DNA of 64,000 bases from assembly GCF_028688795.1 (NCBI RefSeq), contig NZ_JAQTXM010000019.1:1-64000 (forward strand), in the 5' to 3' direction. Positions 56,186-64,000 of the stretch are shown here, one piece after another; position 1 is the first letter of the stretch; each line of letters begins with the position of its first letter. The position numbers were made by a program, and so were the translations under genes. Origin of the DNA: Rhodoferax sp. (GTDB taxonomy: Bacteria; Pseudomonadota; Gammaproteobacteria; Burkholderiales; Burkholderiaceae_C). The notes beneath the pieces were generated by a model that saw nothing but the letters and a program-made list of their open reading frames with translations, made no database searches and was not told the DNA's origin.

Positions 56186-56241
56186 GCCAAATTGGCCTCT
56201 GGCCCCCGTGTTACCTGCGCTAACAGCTACTTAATTCATAG
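56186..56241 (+). repeat. dispersed repeat copy 10 (between parA and the hydrolase gene)
   Basis: TGGCCTCTGGCCCCCGTG, spacer, CTGCGCTAACAGCTACTT, AATTCATAGA. It is GC-shifted compared with other copies but keeps both blocks and the tail. It ends 2 bp before the hydrolase ATG, so it contributes its leader and leaves no clear Shine-Dalgarno. Confidence 0.7.
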
Positions 56242-56243
56242 AC

Positions 56244-56783
56244 ATGAAATCTCAGAACGTGCTCATCTTGCCGGGCTGGCAAGGCTCTGGCCCACAGCAC
56301 TGGCAAAGCCTGTGGCAGGCCCGGCAAGGGTTTCAGCGGGTTGACCAGCATGACTGGCTGCGCCCGTTGCGCGGTGACTGGATTGCCCGTCTGGAAGACG
56401 TGGTGCTGTCTACGACTGAGCCCGTGGTGCTGGTGGCGCACAGCCTGGGCTGCGTGCTGGTGGCGGCATGGGCATCACACAGTCGCAACGCCCACCGTGT
56501 CAAAGCTGCGCTGCTGGTGGCCCCCGGTGATGTTGAACGTGAGGCGTTGCGCCCGGTGCTGACCAGTTGGTCACCGATCCCGCTGCAGCCCTTGCCGTTC
56601 AAAAGCACGCTGGTCGCCAGCCAAGACGACCCTTACTGCAGCTTTGAGCGCGCGCAATTTTTTGCCGCCGCCTGGGGCTCGGTGCTGGTCGATGCCGGTG
56701 CTGCGGGGCACATCAATGCGGATTCTGGCCTGGGTGACTGGGCGCAGGGGCAGGCACTGCTGAATGAACTGATTCAAGGTTAA
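56244..56783 (+). CDS. RBBP9/YdeN-family alpha/beta hydrolase
   Basis: This 179-residue small serine hydrolase starts with LILPGWQGSGPQHWQSLW, has the nucleophile elbow in VLVAHSLGCVL (Ser in HSLGC), an acidic residue in SQDDPY and the catalytic His in AGHINADSGLGDW. The substrate is unknown. It is placed between parA and parB, 14 bp before parB, so all three are likely co-transcribed. There is no evidence that it takes part in segregation. Confidence 0.9.
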   Translation: MKSQNVLILPGWQGSGPQHWQSLWQARQGFQRVDQHDWLRPLRGDWIARLEDVVLSTTEPVVLVAHSLGCVLVAAWASHSRNAHRVKAALLVAPGDVEREALRPVLTSWSPIPLQPLPFKSTLVASQDDPYCSFERAQFFAAAWGSVLVDAGAAGHINADSGLGDWAQGQALLNELIQG

Positions 56784-56797
56784 TTGGGAGAAAAGTC

Positions 56798-57802
56798 ATG
56801 GTCACAAAAAAACTCAAAGGCTTGGGCCGCGGTCTGGAAGCCTTGTTAGGCCCCACGGTGGATGAGTCGCTCGGGCTGGACGGCAGCCCCGCCAACCCAG
56901 CCAACAGCGGCGTGCCTTCCTCGTTGTTGCTGACCGACATGGTGGCTGGGCAATATCAGCCGCGCACCCGCATGGACGAGGGTGCGTTGTACGAGCTGGC
57001 CGAATCCATCAAGGTGCAAGGCATCATGCAGCCGATTCTGGTGCGCCGTTTAAGCGAAGCCGATTCTGAACTCAAGCGTGCACAACAGTCGCCAGACTTC
57101 ACCAGCGGCACCAGTGGCGGTGGCGCGGTGCGCCCGGTTTATGAAATCATTGCTGGCGAGCGGCGCTTTCGTGCCGCCAAATTGGCTGGCCTGGACAGCG
57201 TGCCCGTGCTGGTGCGCGACGTGCCCAACGAGGCTGCTGCGGCCATGGCGCTCATTGAAAACATCCAGCGCGAAGACCTCAACCCGCTGGAAGAAGCGCA
57301 AGGCGTGCAGCGCCTGATCAAGGAATTTGGCCTCACGCACGAGAGCGCAGCCCAGGCGGTAGGGCGTTCGCGCAGTGCCACCAGTAACCTGCTGCGCCTG
57401 CTGAACCTGGCCGAGCCGGTACAAACCATGCTGATGGCCGGTGACGTCGACATGGGCCATGCGCGTGCGCTGCTCAGTCTGGACCGGGCCACGCAAATCA
57501 CCGCTGCCAACCAGATCGCCGCCAAAAAAATGTCGGTGCGCGAGGCTGAGAGCCTGGTGAAAAAGCTCAGCGCCGAGTTTTCATTGGTGGCCTCCAAACC
57601 CAAAAAAGACAAGTCGGGGGACATGAAGCGGGTCGAAGAAGAACTCTCAGACCTGCTCATGGCCCAAGTGGAAGTGCGGGTGAAAAAACGTGCCAAACGC
57701 CACGGGCGCATGGAAGAAATGGGTGAGCTCAGCATCCAGTTTGGCTCGCTCGACGAGCTCAACGGCCTGATCGACAAGCTGCGTGGCGCGGTCGTTCGCT
57801 GA
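56798..57802 (+). CDS. parB: ParB, chromosome partitioning protein
   Basis: This 334-residue parS-binding CTPase has box I/II YEIIAGERRFRAAKLAGLDSVPVLV, the ENIQREDLNPLEEAQG segment, the helix-turn-helix GLTHESAAQAVGRSRSATSNLLRLL, and a C-terminal dimerisation domain ending GLIDKLRGAVVR. An N-terminal LKGLGRGLEALLGP motif stimulates ParA. An insert rich in Ser/Gly (residues about 100-108, SGTSGGGA) precedes the ERR motif region. It has a good GGGAG Shine-Dalgarno. Confidence 0.97.
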   Translation: MVTKKLKGLGRGLEALLGPTVDESLGLDGSPANPANSGVPSSLLLTDMVAGQYQPRTRMDEGALYELAESIKVQGIMQPILVRRLSEADSELKRAQQSPDFTSGTSGGGAVRPVYEIIAGERRFRAAKLAGLDSVPVLVRDVPNEAAAAMALIENIQREDLNPLEEAQGVQRLIKEFGLTHESAAQAVGRSRSATSNLLRLLNLAEPVQTMLMAGDVDMGHARALLSLDRATQITAANQIAAKKMSVREAESLVKKLSAEFSLVASKPKKDKSGDMKRVEEELSDLLMAQVEVRVKKRAKRHGRMEEMGELSIQFGSLDELNGLIDKLRGAVVR

Positions 57803-57837
57803 CGCGTTGTTGACTCGAGCCGCTCCGACTTCGCCAG

Positions 57838-58581
57838 ATGCCTCTGAAACTGCGCTGGCCACTGCCTGCCGTGCTGGTCTGGGGCGCAGCTTGGGCCTTG
57901 TATGTCGGGCTGCCGCGTTGGGGCATCGACGCCAATCTGGCGCTTGGCGCGGCCAGTGCCTCAGGCATTGCAGCCAGCTTGGCTGGCGACACCTGGTGGC
58001 GGCGGTTGATGATCGGGCTGGGCTTCCCGCTGTCACTGCTGCTGACCCAGGCGGCCACCTTGCCGGCTTGGACCTGGCTGCTGCCTTTGCTGGTGCTGCT
58101 GTTGATTTACCCCATCAATGCCTGGCGTGACGCGCCCTTGTTTCCCACACCAAAAAATGCATTAAAAGACCTTGCAGCCCTTTTACCTATTGCGCAAGGC
58201 GCTACTATTTTGGATGCGGGTTGTGGCTTGGGCGATGGCTTGAAAGCCTTGCGCAACGTGTACCCAAACGCTCAACTCAGCGGCATTGAATGGAGTTGGC
58301 CGCTGCGCGCGCTATGTGCCTTGCGCTGCCCGTGGGCGCGCGTGCGCCAGGGCGACATCTGGGCGGCCGATTGGTCGGGCTATGACATGGTTTACCTGTT
58401 TCAGCGCCCTGAGAGCATGCCGCGTGCCGTGGCCAAAGCGCGCGCAGAACTCAAGGCCGGCGCGTATTTGGTGAGCCTTGAGTTCGAAGCGCTGGCGCTC
58501 AAGCCATTTGCCGTGTTGAACCCGGCCCAGGGCAAACCCGTTTGGGTTTACCGCCTGCCATTGACAGACAAGGAGGGCTAA
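57838..58581 (+). CDS. membrane-anchored class I SAM-dependent methyltransferase-like protein
   Basis: This 247-residue protein has an N-terminal half with about three or four membrane helices (to about residue 98, ending LLVLLLIYPINAW). A soluble domain follows with the SAM motif ATILDAGCGLGDGLKAL at about 122-138 and the acidic loop LSGIEWSW. The short domain lacks clear substrate-binding elements, so the target is unknown. Part of the segment before the SAM motif is encoded by a dispersed repeat copy. It ends one base into the start of the SMR gene. Confidence 0.75.
   Translation: MPLKLRWPLPAVLVWGAAWALYVGLPRWGIDANLALGAASASGIAASLAGDTWWRRLMIGLGFPLSLLLTQAATLPAWTWLLPLLVLLLIYPINAWRDAPLFPTPKNALKDLAALLPIAQGATILDAGCGLGDGLKALRNVYPNAQLSGIEWSWPLRALCALRCPWARVRQGDIWAADWSGYDMVYLFQRPESMPRAVAKARAELKAGAYLVSLEFEALALKPFAVLNPAQGKPVWVYRLPLTDKEG
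58155..58215 (+). repeat. dispersed repeat copy 11, degenerate (inside the methyltransferase gene)
   Basis: GACCTTGCAGCCCTTTTA, spacer, TTGCGCAAGGCGCTACTAT, then TTTGG keeps the two-block layout. It is in frame, encoding LKDLAALLPIAQGATIL at the junction between the membrane part and the SAM-binding strand. Confidence 0.5.
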
Positions 58582-58583
58582 TG

Positions 58584-58919
58584 ATGGGAGTTTCCGCCAA
58601 ATGGATGCCATGGCTGCTGCTGTCCATTGCCATCGTCACCGAGGTGCTGGCCACCTCATCCCTCAAGGCTTCTGACGGCTTCACCCGCTTGTGGCCATCG
58701 ATTGGTGCGGCCTGTGGTTATGCGGTTTCGCTGTATTGCCTGTCGCTCACCCAGCGCTCCATTCCAGTGGGCGTGGTTTACGCCATCTGGTCGGGCGTGG
58801 GCATTGTGCTGATCTCACTGGTAAGCTGGTGGCTATTTGACCAAGCCTTGAGCCCCGCCGCCTGGCTGGGCATTGGCCTGATCGTGTTGGGCGTGCTGGT
58901 ACTCAACGTGTGGGCCTGA
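58584..58919 (+). CDS. SMR-family multidrug efflux transporter (EmrE-like)
   Basis: This 111-residue protein has four membrane helices and the essential membrane Glu in LLLSIAIVTEVLATSSLKAS, plus GVVYAIWSGVGIVLISLVSWWLFDQ, the SMR signature. It exports cationic drugs or guanidinium-type compounds by proton exchange as a dual-topology dimer. Two ATGs lie in tandem at 58581 and 58584; AGGAGG at 58571-58576 is best spaced for the second. Confidence 0.92.
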   Translation: MGVSAKWMPWLLLSIAIVTEVLATSSLKASDGFTRLWPSIGAACGYAVSLYCLSLTQRSIPVGVVYAIWSGVGIVLISLVSWWLFDQALSPAAWLGIGLIVLGVLVLNVWA

Positions 58920-58976
58920 CGTGCACACCACGGCATCGCCGGGTAAGCGCGCTGCAGTGGGCTCAAGACCCTCGGC

Positions 58977-60875
58977 TTAATCCAGCGCCAGGGCAACGCC
59001 AGCTTTGGTGATGACCTTCTGGTTGGAATAGTCACTGCGGGCCGGGCGGCTGATGCTGCCTTTGGCCTTGACATAGTCCACAAAGCTTTGCGTGTAGAGC
59101 AAATAGGTGTTCACATACTTGCCAGCCTTGTAGATCTGGCCCAGCGTGGTGTAGCCGTCTTGCCCGGCCGCGATGAAGTCGTTGGTGGCCAGAATGTAGG
59201 TTTTGGCGGGCTCAATGGCGCTCCAGGTGCCGCTGGTTTTGCTGCGTACTTGCACATTGCTCAGACGCTGCCCTTTGGCCTTGCTCATGTCCACATCCCA
59301 GCGCAAACCCGCCGCATAGGGGTAGGGGCCGGTGTTGCCGTTGTCCACCACGTTCGAAACCGCATCTTCCAGGGCAGCAACCACTTGAGTGCCACTGATG
59401 TCAAGCTCGACGATCACATTGGTGAACGGCAGCACGGTGAACGCGGTGTTCATGCTCAGCGCACCCGCTGCCACCGACACCCGCACGCCACCGCCGTTTT
59501 GCAATGCAAAGTCCGAGCGTTTGGCCTGGTACAAGAAGGCGTCGGCCACCACTTGCGAGATGTCACTGCCACGCGCCAGCGTGTTTGCGGTGGCGCAAGC
59601 GGCAATGCCGCCGCTGCGGTTGTCGGTGGTGTCACCGGGCACACGCACCAGGCACAAGTCAACCGCGCTGGTGCCAATCAGCTGCGCTTTGGCTTGTACG
59701 ACTTTGTCGCTGAAACTGGCCAGCACCTGTGTGGCGTTGGTATCAGGCGTGACCACCTTGACCGCCGACTGCTGGGCCAGTTTGCCGATCAGCGTGGCTT
59801 TGTCCGCATCGGCCATGGCTTGCCAAGTGGTCTTGCCGTCTGTTCCCACCACTTGACGCTTGAAGTTGTCACCCAGCACCAGCGATGCCTGACCGCCACA
59901 TTGGCTGACCGCGCCCGTTGTGTTGAACTTGACGTTCATCAGGCCAAAGGCCTTGGTGTATTCCCAGGCCTGACCGATGCACACAGTGGCGCCGTCCTTG
60001 TTATTGACCAGCGTGGGGTAGCTGCCGCCGCTGCTCAGGCCCTGGGCAGAAAAGTCTCCCAACAAGGTGTGCGAGTCGCCGTCGATGATCACATCCAGGT
60101 CGGTGAGTTTGGCCGCCAGCGCCTTGTCGTTGTCAAAACCAAAATGGCTCAACAGCACAATGTGGCGAATGCCTTTGGCCTTGAGCTCATCAATGGCTTT
60201 CTGCGTGGCGGTGGCTTCGTCGAGGAACTGGGTGGTGGCCAGGGGGCGTGATGAATTGCTGGTTTTGGCGCCCGTGGCCAAGCCAATGATGCCCACCGGC
60301 ACGCCGTCAATCGTCTTCACGGTGTAGGGCTTGAGGTAGATCTTGCCGGAGCTCGGGGCCAGTGGCGTGCCGAGTTGCGGCAGCACATTGGCGCTCAGGG
60401 TCGGGGTGGGCGTGGCGCAAGTGCCCTTGGCCAATTCGTCCAGAAAGCTGGCCGTGACGGCGTCACCATCGTCAAACTCATGGTTGCCCAGCGTGAAGGC
60501 ATCAAAGCAGATTGTGTTCATCATTTGCGCATCGGCAGCGCCCTTGAAAAACGTGTAGTAAAGCGACCCGGTGATGGCATCACCCGCATGCAGTTTGAGT
60601 AAATTGGGGGTGCTGGCCAGCGATTTGAACAGCGCTGTCTGGCGGGCAAAGCCGCCAATGTCCACCTGGGTGTCGATGCCGTCGAGTTTGAGCTGGAACG
60701 CCCCTGTTGCATCCAGGTTCGAGTGGTGGTCGTTGATGTGCGCAATGTTGAGCTCGATTGCCTTGAAGCTGGGTGGGGCCAGGGTGTCGCTGCCACCACA
60801 GGCAGACAGCATCAGGCCAAACATGGCGGCGGTACTTGTGCCCAAAAGGCTGCGTTTGAAAGTGTTGAGTTGCAT
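58977..60875 (-). CDS. 5'-nucleotidase / UDP-sugar hydrolase family lipoprotein
   Basis: This 632-residue periplasmic phosphatase has a lipoprotein signal ending in LMLSAC (about residue 26). The N-terminal metallophosphatase domain shows HINDHHSNLD, GDAITGSLYY, GNHEFDDGD, LLSHFGFD and IDGDSHT; the C-terminal 5'-nucleotidase domain shows NGGGVRVSV and NDFIAAGQDGY. It would release phosphate from nucleotides outside the cytoplasm. I start at the ATG at 60875 because it leads into the signal peptide. It is 67 bp downstream of the phosphatase gene that carries PHO boxes. Confidence 0.92.
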   Translation of the reverse strand: MQLNTFKRSLLGTSTAAMFGLMLSACGGSDTLAPPSFKAIELNIAHINDHHSNLDATGAFQLKLDGIDTQVDIGGFARQTALFKSLASTPNLLKLHAGDAITGSLYYTFFKGAADAQMMNTICFDAFTLGNHEFDDGDAVTASFLDELAKGTCATPTPTLSANVLPQLGTPLAPSSGKIYLKPYTVKTIDGVPVGIIGLATGAKTSNSSRPLATTQFLDEATATQKAIDELKAKGIRHIVLLSHFGFDNDKALAAKLTDLDVIIDGDSHTLLGDFSAQGLSSGGSYPTLVNNKDGATVCIGQAWEYTKAFGLMNVKFNTTGAVSQCGGQASLVLGDNFKRQVVGTDGKTTWQAMADADKATLIGKLAQQSAVKVVTPDTNATQVLASFSDKVVQAKAQLIGTSAVDLCLVRVPGDTTDNRSGGIAACATANTLARGSDISQVVADAFLYQAKRSDFALQNGGGVRVSVAAGALSMNTAFTVLPFTNVIVELDISGTQVVAALEDAVSNVVDNGNTGPYPYAAGLRWDVDMSKAKGQRLSNVQVRSKTSGTWSAIEPAKTYILATNDFIAAGQDGYTTLGQIYKAGKYVNTYLLYTQSFVDYVKAKGSISRPARSDYSNQKVITKAGVALALD

Positions 60876-60942
60876 GGCTAAGTTGGGTGAAGTTGAAGAT
60901 CGTGTGGCCTTGGGTGCTGCCCTGAAGCAGCGCCATGGGTCC

Positions 60943-61989
60943 TTAGTTGGTGTGCTTGACCACCACCGGGTCAATCTGGAACAGGTTGGGGTTGGCCGGA
61001 TTCACCGTGACCTTGACCCAATGCAAGGATGGGCTGCCAAAGGTGCCCAGGCGGGTGAAGTTCAGCAGGGGATTGAGTGGCCGGTACAGTGGTTTGTCCA
61101 CCATGAACACGTGCATGTCGCCATGCACAAACAGCACCTGGCCGTTGAAACGCTCGGTCTCTTGGGTCACGGCAGTCATGAAGGCACGGTAGCCGCTCAC
61201 CTCGGGTGCCAGGCTTTCATCCACCTCCTCGGTTTCTGGCACGTCAAAGCCAGGTTCGCCCTGGACCACCAGCACGACGCCTTTGGCCTGGCTGTCGCGG
61301 GCCTTGGCAAAGGTATCTTTCAGCCAGGTGATGTTGGCCGTGTCACGCGCCTGGAACTCGGCCACGGCTTTGTCGCAGTCGGCTGGCGTGCGCTTGCTCT
61401 TGTCGGTGCATTGCTTGGGTGTGGCAATGTGGTTGTTGTTGCTGCCGGGCACATTGAAGCCGGCAAACATGACCGGGCCGTAAGAGAAGCGGGTGTTTTC
61501 CACATAGGCTTCTCCTGGCTTGCCCTGATGTTCCAGCGGCAGCGTCGTTTGGCCGAGCGAGCGGGTGCTGGGGAACATCACCTTGCGGATGTGCGCCAGG
61601 CGCTCCAGCGGGTCCATGTTGCCATTGTTGGTGCGGTGGCAGTCGGTCCATTCGTTGTCTCCGGGCACATACACCACGGGCTTTTTCATGGTGTTGAGCA
61701 TGGTCAGCGCATCGGTGTAGATGTCATTGGTGCACTGCGAGCTACCGTCCTTGATGTCGCCGTCATACAGCGAAAACGCAATGTCTGAGGCGTTGATGCT
61801 TTGCAGCACAGCGGGCAGCTTGGGTTGGTCACCCGCTTTTTTGTAAGGCATGTCACCCCACAGGCCGAAGCTGTAGCCGCTAGCAGCGGGCGCGTGCTCG
61901 GTGCCCTGTCCCCCGATGTTGGCACAAGCGGTCAAGGTCAGTGCCAGGCAGGCGCCCGTGGCGGCGCGGTAAACGGAAGACGATTTCAT
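60943..61989 (-). CDS. secreted metallophosphoesterase lipoprotein
   Basis: This 348-residue protein has a lipoprotein signal with the lipobox LTAC near residue 21. Metallophosphoesterase-like elements are GLWGDMPY, SLYDGDIKDG, YVPGDNEWTDC and VLFVHGDMHVFM, although the spacing differs from classical enzymes. The start at 61989 fits the signal peptide; the extra 70 residues of open frame upstream lie over the PHO boxes and are rejected. It is the first gene of a two-gene phosphate-scavenging operon with the 5'-nucleotidase. Confidence 0.85.
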   Translation of the reverse strand: MKSSSVYRAATGACLALTLTACANIGGQGTEHAPAASGYSFGLWGDMPYKKAGDQPKLPAVLQSINASDIAFSLYDGDIKDGSSQCTNDIYTDALTMLNTMKKPVVYVPGDNEWTDCHRTNNGNMDPLERLAHIRKVMFPSTRSLGQTTLPLEHQGKPGEAYVENTRFSYGPVMFAGFNVPGSNNNHIATPKQCTDKSKRTPADCDKAVAEFQARDTANITWLKDTFAKARDSQAKGVVLVVQGEPGFDVPETEEVDESLAPEVSGYRAFMTAVTQETERFNGQVLFVHGDMHVFMVDKPLYRPLNPLLNFTRLGTFGSPSLHWVKVTVNPANPNLFQIDPVVVKHTN

Positions 61990-62040
61990 TGATTGAATCC
62001 TTTGGAGGTCGAGACAAGCCAATGAGCGTAGGCCTGCAGG

Positions 62041-62080
62041 GTGACAAGACCGTGACAACCCTGTGACAAACCAGCGACAG
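62041..62080 (-). promoter_or_regulatory. tandem PHO boxes upstream of the phosphatase operon
   Basis: On the minus strand four 7-mers occur at exactly 11-bp period: CTGTCGC, TTGTCAC, TTGTCAC and TTGTCAC, separated by 4 bp. The PhoB box is two CTGTCAT-like 7-mers 11 bp apart, so this is two adjacent boxes. They lie 52-91 bp upstream of the phosphatase start, a normal activator position. PhoB control under phosphate limitation is strongly suggested. Confidence 0.8.
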
Positions 62081-62105
62081 GCTGCACCGCGCGGACCAGG
62101 GCGAT

Positions 62106-62123
62106 TTGTCACATCAGTTTCAC
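62106..62123 (+). promoter_or_regulatory. possible second PHO box facing the EAL-GGDEF gene
   Basis: TTGTCAC-ATCA-GTTTCAC on the plus strand gives two PhoB-type 7-mers at 11-bp period, 75 bp before the start at 62198. The second half-site is weaker, and only one box is present. Confidence 0.45.
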
Positions 62124-62197
62124 ACCGGTGACTTACCCTGAAGAAGAAATCTGGCTGAACCCGTGCAGTCAATGCCACCCAGACCCTCAAGACCACC

Positions 62198-64000
62198 ATG
62201 CCACTTACCCTTCACGTCTCCTCTCCACCCAAGCTGCACAGCGTGCCGGTGTTGTCACCCGTTCGACTCTATTCAGCGCACGCGCCGACGCAGCAGCTGG
62301 TCCTTGACAGCACCATTGGCCAGATCATCGCCCAGCGCCGGCTTTATCCCTTGTTTCAGCCCATTGCCATGCTGACCGATGGTTCGGTGTATGCCCATGA
62401 GGCCTTGATTCGCGGGCCGGACGCAGGCGGTCTTTACACGCCGGATGCCTTGTTTGCGCAAGCCAGTGAAGAGGCATTGAATTTTGAGTTGGAAGTAGCC
62501 TGCCTGGTGGTGATCTTGCAGCGCTGGGGTGAGCTGAAGCAGCGCGGGCGCCTGTTTGTCAACATCAGCGCACAGTCGCTGATACGTTTGATCAAAGAGG
62601 GCGGACTGCAGCCTGTGATGCGCCTGCTTCGTCGCTGGGGCATCGCTAGCCGCCAACTGGTGCTGGAGATCACTGAACATGAACGCGTGCTGGACATGCC
62701 GGCGCTGGTTGAGGCGGCCAAAGCCGTGCGCCAGCTCGGTATCCAGATTGCCCTTGACGATTTTGGTGATGGTCGCTCCAGCTTGCGGCTTTGGTCAGAG
62801 GTGCGCCCCGAGGTGGTCAAGATCGACAAGTACTTCACCAAAAACCTCAGCACCCACACCGACAAGGTGAAAACCATCCAGGCCCTGCAAAAAATTGCCG
62901 ACATTTTTGACGCAGAACTGGTCGCCGAAGGCATTGAAACAGCCGATGACTTGCGCCTGCTGCGCGACCTGGGCATCACCTATGGCCAAGGCTACCTACT
63001 GGCGCGCCCCGGTGACACACCCCGCACGGCGGTGCAACCAGAGGCCGTTGCGGTGGTGGTCAATCGCCAGGTGGCGGTTTACCCCGAGGTCAGGCAAGGC
63101 GCGCAGGCCAACATCTTTGACCGTTTGACGATCATGCAGGCGCCCACCATAGAGGCCAGTACCCACAACGACCAGGTGGCCGAGCTATTTTTAAAATATC
63201 CGCACCTGCATGCGTTGCCCATGGTGGTGGGCGATCGCCCCATTGGCATCATCAACCGGGTGAACTTTCTGAACTACTACAGCAAGCTTTACTACCGTGA
63301 GTTGTGGGGCAGCAAGCCCTGTCTGCAATGGGCCAACATGCAGCCGCGCCTGATTGAAAACAAGCACAACATTGACGACCTGCTGGGCATCCTGACCTCA
63401 GATGACCAGCGCTACCTGAATGACGGATTCATCGTGGTCGAAAACGGCCGCTACCGCGGCCTGTGCCGGGGTGACCAGATCGTCAAGTCAGTCACTGAGA
63501 CGCGTATTGAAGCGGCGCGCCACGCCAATCCGCTCACGTTTTTGCCTGGCAACATCCCCATCACCGAGCACATTGACCGCATGCTGGCGCGCGGCACCGA
63601 GTTTGTGGTGGGCTACCTTGACTTGAACCACTTCAAGTCGTTCAACGACCGGTACGGCTACTGGCGTGGCGATGAAATGATTCGCCTGGTGGCCAAAGTG
63701 GCCTCCGGTCACATTGAAGAGCGCCGCGATTTTCTGGGCCATGTGGGTGGCGACGATTTCATCGTGGTCTTTCAAAGCGCCAATTGGGCGGACCACTGCC
63801 ACCACATGATCGAAGAATTCAACGCCCAAGCCGCCATGCTGTTTGATGAAGCTGATCGCCTGGAGGGGGGCATCGAGGCCGAAGACCGGCAAGGCTTCAT
63901 GCAGGTCTTCCCTTTGACAACCCTGTCCATCGGTGCCGTTCAGGTGCGCCCGGGGTGCTTCAAAAATGCAGAGCAAGTGGCCAACGCCGCCGCTGCTGCC
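62198..64000 (+). CDS. EAL-CBS-GGDEF protein (3' end beyond the window)
   Basis: The frame from the ATG at 62198 stays open for 601 codons to the window edge. The EAL domain comes first (HEALIRG at residues 67-73, FVNISAQ, EITEHE, ALDDFGDG, VKIDKYF, AEGIE), with all catalytic residues. A region of about 150 residues in the style of paired CBS domains follows (LHALPMVVGDRPIGIINRV), then a GGDEF domain with the active-type signature GGDDF at residues 517-521. No membrane segment is seen. It may both make and break c-di-GMP under nucleotide control; its end is not visible. Confidence 0.85.
   Translation, partial: MPLTLHVSSPPKLHSVPVLSPVRLYSAHAPTQQLVLDSTIGQIIAQRRLYPLFQPIAMLTDGSVYAHEALIRGPDAGGLYTPDALFAQASEEALNFELEVACLVVILQRWGELKQRGRLFVNISAQSLIRLIKEGGLQPVMRLLRRWGIASRQLVLEITEHERVLDMPALVEAAKAVRQLGIQIALDDFGDGRSSLRLWSEVRPEVVKIDKYFTKNLSTHTDKVKTIQALQKIADIFDAELVAEGIETADDLRLLRDLGITYGQGYLLARPGDTPRTAVQPEAVAVVVNRQVAVYPEVRQGAQANIFDRLTIMQAPTIEASTHNDQVAELFLKYPHLHALPMVVGDRPIGIINRVNFLNYYSKLYYRELWGSKPCLQWANMQPRLIENKHNIDDLLGILTSDDQRYLNDGFIVVENGRYRGLCRGDQIVKSVTETRIEAARHANPLTFLPGNIPITEHIDRMLARGTEFVVGYLDLNHFKSFNDRYGYWRGDEMIRLVAKVASGHIEERRDFLGHVGGDDFIVVFQSANWADHCHHMIEEFNAQAAMLFDEADRLEGGIEAEDRQGFMQVFPLTTLSIGAVQVRPGCFKNAEQVANAAAAA

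Overview
The window looks like the chromosomal origin region of a betaproteobacterium of the family Comamonadaceae, most like the genus Rhodoferax. This is an inference from gene content and protein style. It carries rpmH-dnaA-dnaN-gyrB, mnmG-rsmG-parA-parB and minCDE within about 35 kb, a complete cytochrome c maturation (ccm) operon, a likely rhodoquinone gene (rquA) and a NAD-reducing [NiFe] hydrogenase. No search was run; every name rests on motifs, length and context read from the sequence.

Layout. At 0-1.4 kb there is a transposase-like tail and a patatin-like lipase. At 1.4-6.6 kb lies the minus-strand hoxFUYHW operon (soluble NAD-reducing hydrogenase plus its protease). At 6.8-8.9 kb is a membrane-bound c-di-GMP phosphodiesterase with a degenerate GGDEF domain. 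At 9.0-12.7 kb is a bufferin-type copper-binding RiPP operon (bufA-bufB-bufC-doxX) facing a divergent ECF sigma / zinc-finger anti-sigma pair. At 12.8-19.7 kb are a glycine-rich RNA-binding protein, an SDR, lptC-kdsC-kdsD (lipopolysaccharide synthesis and transport), a Kef-type antiporter, apt and an uncharacterised protein. At 19.8-29.3 kb is mnmE-yidC-yidD-rnpA-rpmH on the minus strand, facing dnaA-dnaN-gyrB. At 29.4-34.8 kb are a diguanylate cyclase, small membrane proteins, a Spy/CpxP-like protein and rdgC. At 34.9-38.1 kb is a copper cluster (Crp/Fnr regulator, CopZ, CopA). At 38.2-40.1 kb is minCDE.

At 40.2-41.1 kb an AT-rich noncoding region holds a duplicated module of about 240 bp. 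Each copy has DnaA boxes, trinucleotide repeats of the DnaA-trio type and an AT-rich tract. This is my best candidate for oriC, about 16 kb from dnaA. At 41.2-49.1 kb is rquA-ccmABCDEFGHI on the minus strand, then a GST, an FMN reductase and a PPi-type phosphofructokinase. At 52-58 kb is mnmG-rsmG-parA-hydrolase-parB, with three perfect and one near-perfect parS site and a MITE-like inverted repeat. The right end holds a membrane-linked methyltransferase, an SMR transporter, two secreted phosphatases behind a tandem PHO box, and an EAL-CBS-GGDEF protein cut by the window edge.

A short dispersed repeat (about 50 bp, core like GGCCTCTAGCCCTTAT followed by AAGCGCTAGCAGCTAT) occurs at least eleven times. 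It lies between genes, supplies the stop codons of two genes, and appears as in-frame coding sequence in several others. Several ORFs open with long non-conserved N-terminal stretches; where a downstream ATG overlapping the previous stop, or a good Shine-Dalgarno, fits better, I give the shorter gene and say so.
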